DNA from: Hymenobacter sp. BT188
Lineage (GTDB): Bacteria > Bacteroidota > Bacteroidia > Cytophagales > Hymenobacteraceae
DNA length: 64,000 nt
Assembly: GCF_014333585.1 (NCBI RefSeq)
Contig: NZ_JACSCW010000001.1
Location: 558,001 to 622,000 of the forward strand
Direction of reading: 5' to 3'
Shown here: positions 60,040 through 64,000 of the stretch, piece after piece
Numbering within the stretch: position 1 is the stretch's first letter
How the letters are laid out: each line of letters begins with the position of its first letter
Position numbers and translations under genes: made by a program
Notes under the pieces: model-generated
Told to the model about the DNA's origin: nothing
Database searches by the model: none
The model's input: only the letters and a program-made list of their open reading frames with translations

Positions 60040-60624
60040 ATGAATGATTCTCGTTATCAGGACACATATCGCGTAGCTTCTACTCGCTTGCCAGGCTATG
60101 ATTATGGGCAGAGTGGCATCTATTTCATCACCATCTGTACAAAAAACCGACAACCATATTTTGGTGCAATCAAAGTACCCAACGGGAATTGGGATGCTGC
60201 TTTTTTGCGCACCTCCGTATTAGGTGAGAAAGCTACTGAGTACTGGAACACCATTCCTGAGTTTGCGCCATTTGTACGTCTGGACGCGTTTATCATGATG
60301 CCTGATCACCTACACGGTGTATTGCTTTTCGACAAGGATGAGCCAAGCATCTCGAGCGGAGAGACGCGAAGTGTCGCGTCTCTACAAGCATACGATAATC
60401 AATTTGGCCCCCAGTCTAAGAATTTGGCATCCGTGCTACGCGGGTTTAAATCAGCCGTAACTATGTACGCTCGTTACCATAGTATAGAATTTCACTGGCA
60501 GTCCCGCTTTCACGATCGGGTGGTGCGAAACCAGCACGAACTAGAGCGAATCCGTCATTACATCAGTACTAACCCAACACGCTGGGAGGCTGAATACGAT
60601 AATGGAGAAGGCCTTTACCGCTGA
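60040..60624 (+). CDS. REP-associated tyrosine transposase (RAYT, TnpA_REP)
   Basis: A 194-residue Y1-type transposase that nicks and moves single-stranded REP hairpins. The N-terminal GIYFITICTKNRQPYFG is the family strand. The HUH motif is MPDHLHG (His 90 and His 92). The catalytic Tyr is Tyr 174 in IRHYISTNPTRW, preceded by FHWQSRFHDRVVRNQHELER. Residues 108-116 (ETRSVASLQ) are encoded by one of its own REP hairpins, so the gene has been entered by its substrate without loss of frame. ATG at 60040 is chosen; upstream in-frame codons fall in the REP pair. Confidence 0.93.
   Translation: MNDSRYQDTYRVASTRLPGYDYGQSGIYFITICTKNRQPYFGAIKVPNGNWDAAFLRTSVLGEKATEYWNTIPEFAPFVRLDAFIMMPDHLHGVLLFDKDEPSISSGETRSVASLQAYDNQFGPQSKNLASVLRGFKSAVTMYARYHSIEFHWQSRFHDRVVRNQHELERIRHYISTNPTRWEAEYDNGEGLYR
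60361..60385. repeat. REP hairpin inside the RAYT gene
   Basis: GAGACGCGAAGTGTCGCGTC and on to TCTAC, identical to the flanking copies, lies in frame within the transposase between the HUH motif and the catalytic Tyr. A single half-element, not a pair. Confidence 0.9.
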
Positions 60625-60629
60625 ACGCT

Positions 60630-60727
60630 GTAGAGACGCGACACTTCGCGTCTCCTCGTTGTGGAAGTTGTTTAGTTGACACACAGCCGTTCGTTCAACG
60701 AGGAGACGCGAAGTGTCGCGTCTCTAC
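60630..60727. repeat. Inverted REP pair downstream of RAYT
   Basis: GTAGAGACGCGACACTTCGC (60630-60654) faces the mirror copy at 60703-60727, with CTCGTTG and CAACGAG inside. It starts 5 bases past the RAYT stop and ends 8 bases before the stop of the S41 peptidase gene. With 59926-60027 it brackets the transposase gene. Confidence 0.92.
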
Positions 60728-60734
60728 AATTATT

Positions 60735-61769
60735 CTAGCGGCCTTTCTTCAGCCACTTCAGCGCCGCGGCTACTTTAGCGTCTTGGCGAAGGTCGGTGAA
60801 GTTATCGCCGCCGGTGATGAGCACGTCGGGGGTGAGGCTGGTTTTGTAGGTGGTTTTGTTGCGGTCGGTTTCCAGCAGGCCGGCGATGGTAAGGTAAGAG
60901 GAGCCGCTGATGCGGTAGCTTTCGTTGGCGGTGGTGGCGCCGTAAGTGGGCTCGCCGAAGAAGCGGGTGGCGGGCCGACCTTTTAGGCTGATGGCTACAA
61001 TCTCGCCGGAGCTGGCGGTCATGCCGCTGAGCAGCACGGCAATGGGCTTATCGGTGCGCTTGACGGGGCAGCGGTCCTGGAGCGTAGTTACCTGCAACGT
61101 ATCCATGTAGAAGTTGCCTTGCTTGAGGTACCACTGCTGGTCGGGCTTGCCGTCTTTGTCCACAAAGCCCCCCAGGTGACCGTCGCCGAGCAGGGGTGCG
61201 ATGCCGGCCAGCATGGGTGCCATGGCCCCGCCGTCGTTTAGGCGTAAATCAACGATCCAGGCCCTTACCTTATCGGAGTTGATGCGGCAGAGCGAATCCT
61301 GCACCACCTTAGCCGCGTCGCGCATGGCTTGCAGACTGCCCCCCGCGTTGATGCCCGGCAACTGAATATAGCCGACGTTGTTGGGGAGCATTTTGACCAG
61401 AATACCGGGCTTTTTCGCCAGGGCTTCCTTCACGACAGTATTGATGTAGGCCGGGCGGGCGGTGTTGCGCCACTTATAGGTTTTACCCTTGTAGGTCAGC
61501 CAGCCGTGGTCGTCCTTGAGCTGCTCAAACACATACGGGTAAATCGGCAGCAGCTCCCGCACCGACTGGGCGCCCTGCGCTTTCTGGTACACCGTCTGCC
61601 GCAGCTGGGGCCAATCGACGGTGCTGCGTTCGAGCGAATAGGTTTCCAGCAGCGTCAGACTCTTGTCGAGAAAGGTTTGAATGGAATCGGGGAGCGGAGC
61701 CGGCGCGGTTTGGCAGTGGGCCGCGTGGGTAGCAGCCGTGAGGAGCATCAGTAGCCAGAGTTTCTTCAT
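60735..61769 (-). CDS. S41-family C-terminal-processing-type peptidase
   Basis: A 344-residue exported protein (signal peptide 1-19). The S41 catalytic region shows WIVDLRLNDGGAMAPMLAGI, then SGMTASSGEIVAIS with the catalytic Ser, RPATRFFGEPTYGATTAN, and LTPDVLITGGD near the end. There is no PDZ domain between the N-terminal helices and the catalytic core, as in many Bacteroidota S41 members. A periplasmic protease of unknown target. A GCCCCCCAG motif lies in the gene at 61167-61175. Its 3' end touches the REP pair. Confidence 0.9.
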   Translation of the reverse strand: MKKLWLLMLLTAATHAAHCQTAPAPLPDSIQTFLDKSLTLLETYSLERSTVDWPQLRQTVYQKAQGAQSVRELLPIYPYVFEQLKDDHGWLTYKGKTYKWRNTARPAYINTVVKEALAKKPGILVKMLPNNVGYIQLPGINAGGSLQAMRDAAKVVQDSLCRINSDKVRAWIVDLRLNDGGAMAPMLAGIAPLLGDGHLGGFVDKDGKPDQQWYLKQGNFYMDTLQVTTLQDRCPVKRTDKPIAVLLSGMTASSGEIVAISLKGRPATRFFGEPTYGATTANESYRISGSSYLTIAGLLETDRNKTTYKTSLTPDVLITGGDNFTDLRQDAKVAAALKWLKKGR

Positions 61770-61979
61770 GCAGCTAAGATGCGGGTTGCGGCTGGAGGGT
61801 TGTTTGGGGGGGCGACATACTTTGCTCAGTAACCTAAGAGCCAGCGAATGACGGTAGCTCTTTTAGGACAATTAGCCTGTCGAATGGCAACATACTGCAT
61901 GTTGAAGGCAGTTTCACAGTCAAAACAAACGTTTTTGTAGCCCATAATGATGTCAGTGAGTAGCTTAAGTAAGATGTAA

Positions 61980-63017
61980 TCAAAATGACCTTAAACTGTG
62001 AAATAGAGTTTCGGAATCATAGACGACCACATCTTTATTTGTAAATGTATTTCGGAAAAAGGAACTCTCTTTTTCTAGCTCTTCTAAAGTCTTATCGCCT
62101 TTATATATACTAATGGCTACTTGTTTAGCGTGGCTTTTGTTTGCAAAATTGACGATATGTTTGTCAGGCTCACTAAAAGAGAATCCGTAAAATGTAATGT
62201 TTCTGAATGATGTTTGAAGTTTACTTGCACAAAAACTCAAATATGAATTATTATTTATAGTAGAAAGTTTGTCGTTTGCATGACCCTCAGCAACAAAAAT
62301 AGGGAAGTTATTATTCTCTATTTCTCTTCTTATAAGTTGAATATATTCTAATCTTAGCTGTTCCAATCTTCTAAGCTTATAAGTAGAGCGCTGGTTTCTG
62401 TATACATAAAGAAACAATGCGCCATGCAGATAGTAAATACTTCGAGCTGAGCTATAAGGATTTGAGTTGGAAAACTTTAACTCAGTAGGGTTAGCGGCTT
62501 CATAGAAGTAATCTATGAATGGATCTTCTTGCTTCTTGTCCCGAAAATCAGATATAACTTGTAGTATACTTTTGTATAAAAATACATCATAATTAGTTGT
62601 GAAAATATCTGAAAAATCTAATAACTCATATCCTAGGCTTCTAAGCTGTGGATAGTAAATTTCGCTATGAGTAGGGTGGTTGTCCTGAACTGTTTTTATT
62701 AAGCCGTCTCTCAGCTCATCTCGCAAAGGCTCTATTTTATTAGAAATATTATTAATTATTTCATTTACTTTTTCTGTATTGTTTAATATCTGAATTATAA
62801 GCTCGAAATTATTAGTGTTAAAATCAGAAAACACCTTAAGTAGTTCTGAGCTTGCTGTTAATTTGAACTTATCGAACAGTGATTTATAAGAGAGTTTGTT
62901 GCAAAGGGAGATTGAGAATCCATTTCCTAGGAATAGGTTTGATTTATCAAATGCGTCAGAAATGGATTCCCATTGAAAAACAACAATTGCATTTAGCTCA
63001 TCAATAGAGTGAGACAT
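61980..63017 (-). CDS. DUF4917/SIR2-like protein, likely defence-related
   Basis: A 345-residue cytosolic protein. SIR2-like landmarks in order: NLFLGNGFS (27-35, in place of the nucleotide loop), DIFTTNYDVFLY (137-148), YYLHGALFLY (195-204) and ITFYGFSFSEPDKHIVNF (274-291). Such Asn and His positions are used for NAD hydrolysis in SIR2-type defence proteins. The gene is very AT-rich (roughly a third G+C by eye), unlike both neighbours, which points to horizontal transfer. It carries no G6C motif. The SIR2-like fold is a motif-based inference; a role in abortive infection is possible but unproven. Confidence 0.65.
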   Translation of the reverse strand: MSHSIDELNAIVVFQWESISDAFDKSNLFLGNGFSISLCNKLSYKSLFDKFKLTASSELLKVFSDFNTNNFELIIQILNNTEKVNEIINNISNKIEPLRDELRDGLIKTVQDNHPTHSEIYYPQLRSLGYELLDFSDIFTTNYDVFLYKSILQVISDFRDKKQEDPFIDYFYEAANPTELKFSNSNPYSSARSIYYLHGALFLYVYRNQRSTYKLRRLEQLRLEYIQLIRREIENNNFPIFVAEGHANDKLSTINNNSYLSFCASKLQTSFRNITFYGFSFSEPDKHIVNFANKSHAKQVAISIYKGDKTLEELEKESSFFRNTFTNKDVVVYDSETLFHSLRSF

Positions 63018-63065
63018 AAATTCTATATATGTTATTAATGAGGAGTATTCTACCTGATAGTCTAT

Positions 63066-64000
63066 CTATTGTTTACTTATACTCTTATCCCGCGCGCCTT
63101 TAAACTCCGAATCCGCCTTCCACTGCGGAAACGTCGTTTCTCCGGCTAAGCGCTGACCTACGCGGAAGTACAGCTGCGCGTCTTGAGCGATGCCGGATAG
63201 GTCCCATTTGGGGTCGAACTGATCTGCGGGCTTGTGGTACATGTTGGTGGTGTAGTTCTGACGCTGCTCAGCGATGTACTCCTTGCCGCGGGTGCGGCTC
63301 TCGAAGCCTCCGCTGGCGTAGAGTGAGGGCACGCCCACGTGGGCGAAGCTGAAGTGGTCGGAGCGGTAGAACATGCCGGTTTCGGGCGTCTGGTCGGGGA
63401 GGATGTAGCGGTCCTGCTCCTTGGCGGCGGCGCGGGCGTACTCTTCCAGCTCCGATTGGCCGTAGCCGATGACGGTGAGGTCCTTCATCTTGCCGTAGGG
63501 CCAGAGCATGTCCATGTTCAGGTCGGCCACCGTTTTGTTGAGCGGAAACACCGGATGCTGCGCGTAGTAGGCCGAACCCAGCAGGCCCTGCTCTTCGCCC
63601 GTCACGGCCAGGAACACGATGCTGCGGGCGGGATTCTGGGGGGCTTTTTGGAAGGCTTCGGCAATGCTCAGCAGGGCGGCCAGGCCGGTGCCATCGTCCA
63701 CGGCGCCGTTGTAGATGGAGTCGCCGGCAATGGCTTTGCCCACGCCAAAGTGGTCCCAGTGGGCCGAGTAGATAATGTACTCCTTGGGGCGAGTGGTGCC
63801 GGGTATCACCGCCAGCACGTTGCGGCTGGTCTGGCGGCGCAGCTTATTCTGGATGCTGGCCGTAACTGTAAGCGCATCGAGCGGACGGGCGCGGAAGCCT
63901 TTCTGGTTAGCGGCTGTGTAAAGCTGGTCGTAGTTCTGGCCGGCGGCCTGGAAGAGGCGCTTGGCCGCGTCGAGGGTGAGCCAGCCTTCGATGGCGCACT
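63066..64000 (-). CDS. M28-family zinc peptidase, N-terminus outside window
   Basis: At least 311 residues; the 5' end is cut by the window edge and the frame is open throughout. The M28 catalytic region reads AHWDHFG (first zinc His and Asp), GAVDDGTGLAAL, FLAVTGEEQGLLGS with the catalytic Glu-Glu, and YRSDHFSFAHVGVPSLY with the last His. The upstream part includes RPLDALTVTASIQNKL. It probably removes N-terminal amino acids from peptides in the periplasm, as in Bacteroidota M28 aminopeptidases. A CTGGGGGGC motif occurs in the gene at 63636-63644. Confidence 0.93.
   Translation of the reverse strand, partial: CAIEGWLTLDAAKRLFQAAGQNYDQLYTAANQKGFRARPLDALTVTASIQNKLRRQTSRNVLAVIPGTTRPKEYIIYSAHWDHFGVGKAIAGDSIYNGAVDDGTGLAALLSIAEAFQKAPQNPARSIVFLAVTGEEQGLLGSAYYAQHPVFPLNKTVADLNMDMLWPYGKMKDLTVIGYGQSELEEYARAAAKEQDRYILPDQTPETGMFYRSDHFSFAHVGVPSLYASGGFESRTRGKEYIAEQRQNYTTNMYHKPADQFDPKWDLSGIAQDAQLYFRVGQRLAGETTFPQWKADSEFKGARDKSISKQ

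Noticed and set aside
57863..60727. CRISPR-like array from the repeated 25-mers
   Set aside because: Copies are inverted, irregularly spaced and tied to a RAYT gene; they are REP elements, and no cas gene is present.

Overview
The window looks like a chromosome segment of a Cytophagales bacterium close to Hymenobacter (Bacteroidota). The evidence is a Bacteroidota tRNA-Glu, an S46 dipeptidyl-peptidase, a type IX secretion C-terminal domain, a GH97 glycosidase, DUF3127 and DUF1622 proteins, TTG...TAnnTTTG-type promoters, weak or absent Shine-Dalgarno sequences and a mid-50s G+C content. No rRNA, CRISPR array or complete insertion sequence was seen.

Left edge (1-3942): an integrated accessory element abutting the 3' end of tRNA-Glu. 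It carries a truncated reading frame with family A DNA polymerase fingers motifs, two small ribbon-helix-helix-like proteins, a helical protein of unknown function and a perfect 21-bp inverted repeat. It almost lacks the CTGGGGGGC motif that is scattered through the rest of the window.

Core housekeeping stretch (4.3-17.9 kb): gapA, a diacylglycerol-kinase-like lipid kinase, a SUI1-type factor, a DUF1622 gene broken by an in-frame TAG, kdsB, a LysM protein, a TIGR02757 protein, an amidohydrolase, an S46 peptidase, a YkvA-like membrane protein and a large secreted nuclease-like T9SS protein. A likely amidoligase cluster follows (18.1-25.2 kb): two ATP-grasp-type proteins, a class I glutamine amidotransferase, a GCS2 carboxylate-amine ligase, a stand-alone esterase and an esterase-DinB fusion. 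This set suggests synthesis and modification of a small peptide-like metabolite of unknown identity. From 25 to 51 kb are an AlbA_2 regulator, an SDR, a DUF3127 OB-fold protein with an SSB-like tip, a convergent isoaspartyl-peptidase/cyanophycinase pair, an M1 aminopeptidase, an L,D-transpeptidase, an RhlE helicase, a Nudix hydrolase, an LpxH-like phosphatase with a glycosyltransferase, a multi-PAS histidine kinase, a GH1 beta-glucosidase, a di-haem peroxidase with an imelysin-like N-terminus, and a PhoX-like lipoprotein.

Right part (51.4-63.1 kb): an RNA-repair and conflict-flavoured island. It has Hen1 (RNA 3'-terminal 2'-O-methyltransferase), Pnkp (kinase-phosphatase-ligase), a divergent DAC-fold sensor-like protein sharing the Pnkp upstream region, a REP-associated tyrosine transposase (RAYT) surrounded by its palindromes, and an AT-rich SIR2-like DUF4917 protein. 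Palindromic repeats have entered the reading frames of Hen1, Pnkp and the RAYT itself without breaking them. The window ends inside an M28 peptidase.

The most striking global signal is the 9-mer CTGGGGGGC followed by an A/T run. I counted 29 exact copies in about 60 kb, on both strands and in genes and gaps alike, sometimes in inverted pairs that form terminators. This resembles a HIP1-like or DNA-uptake-sequence-like genome signature.
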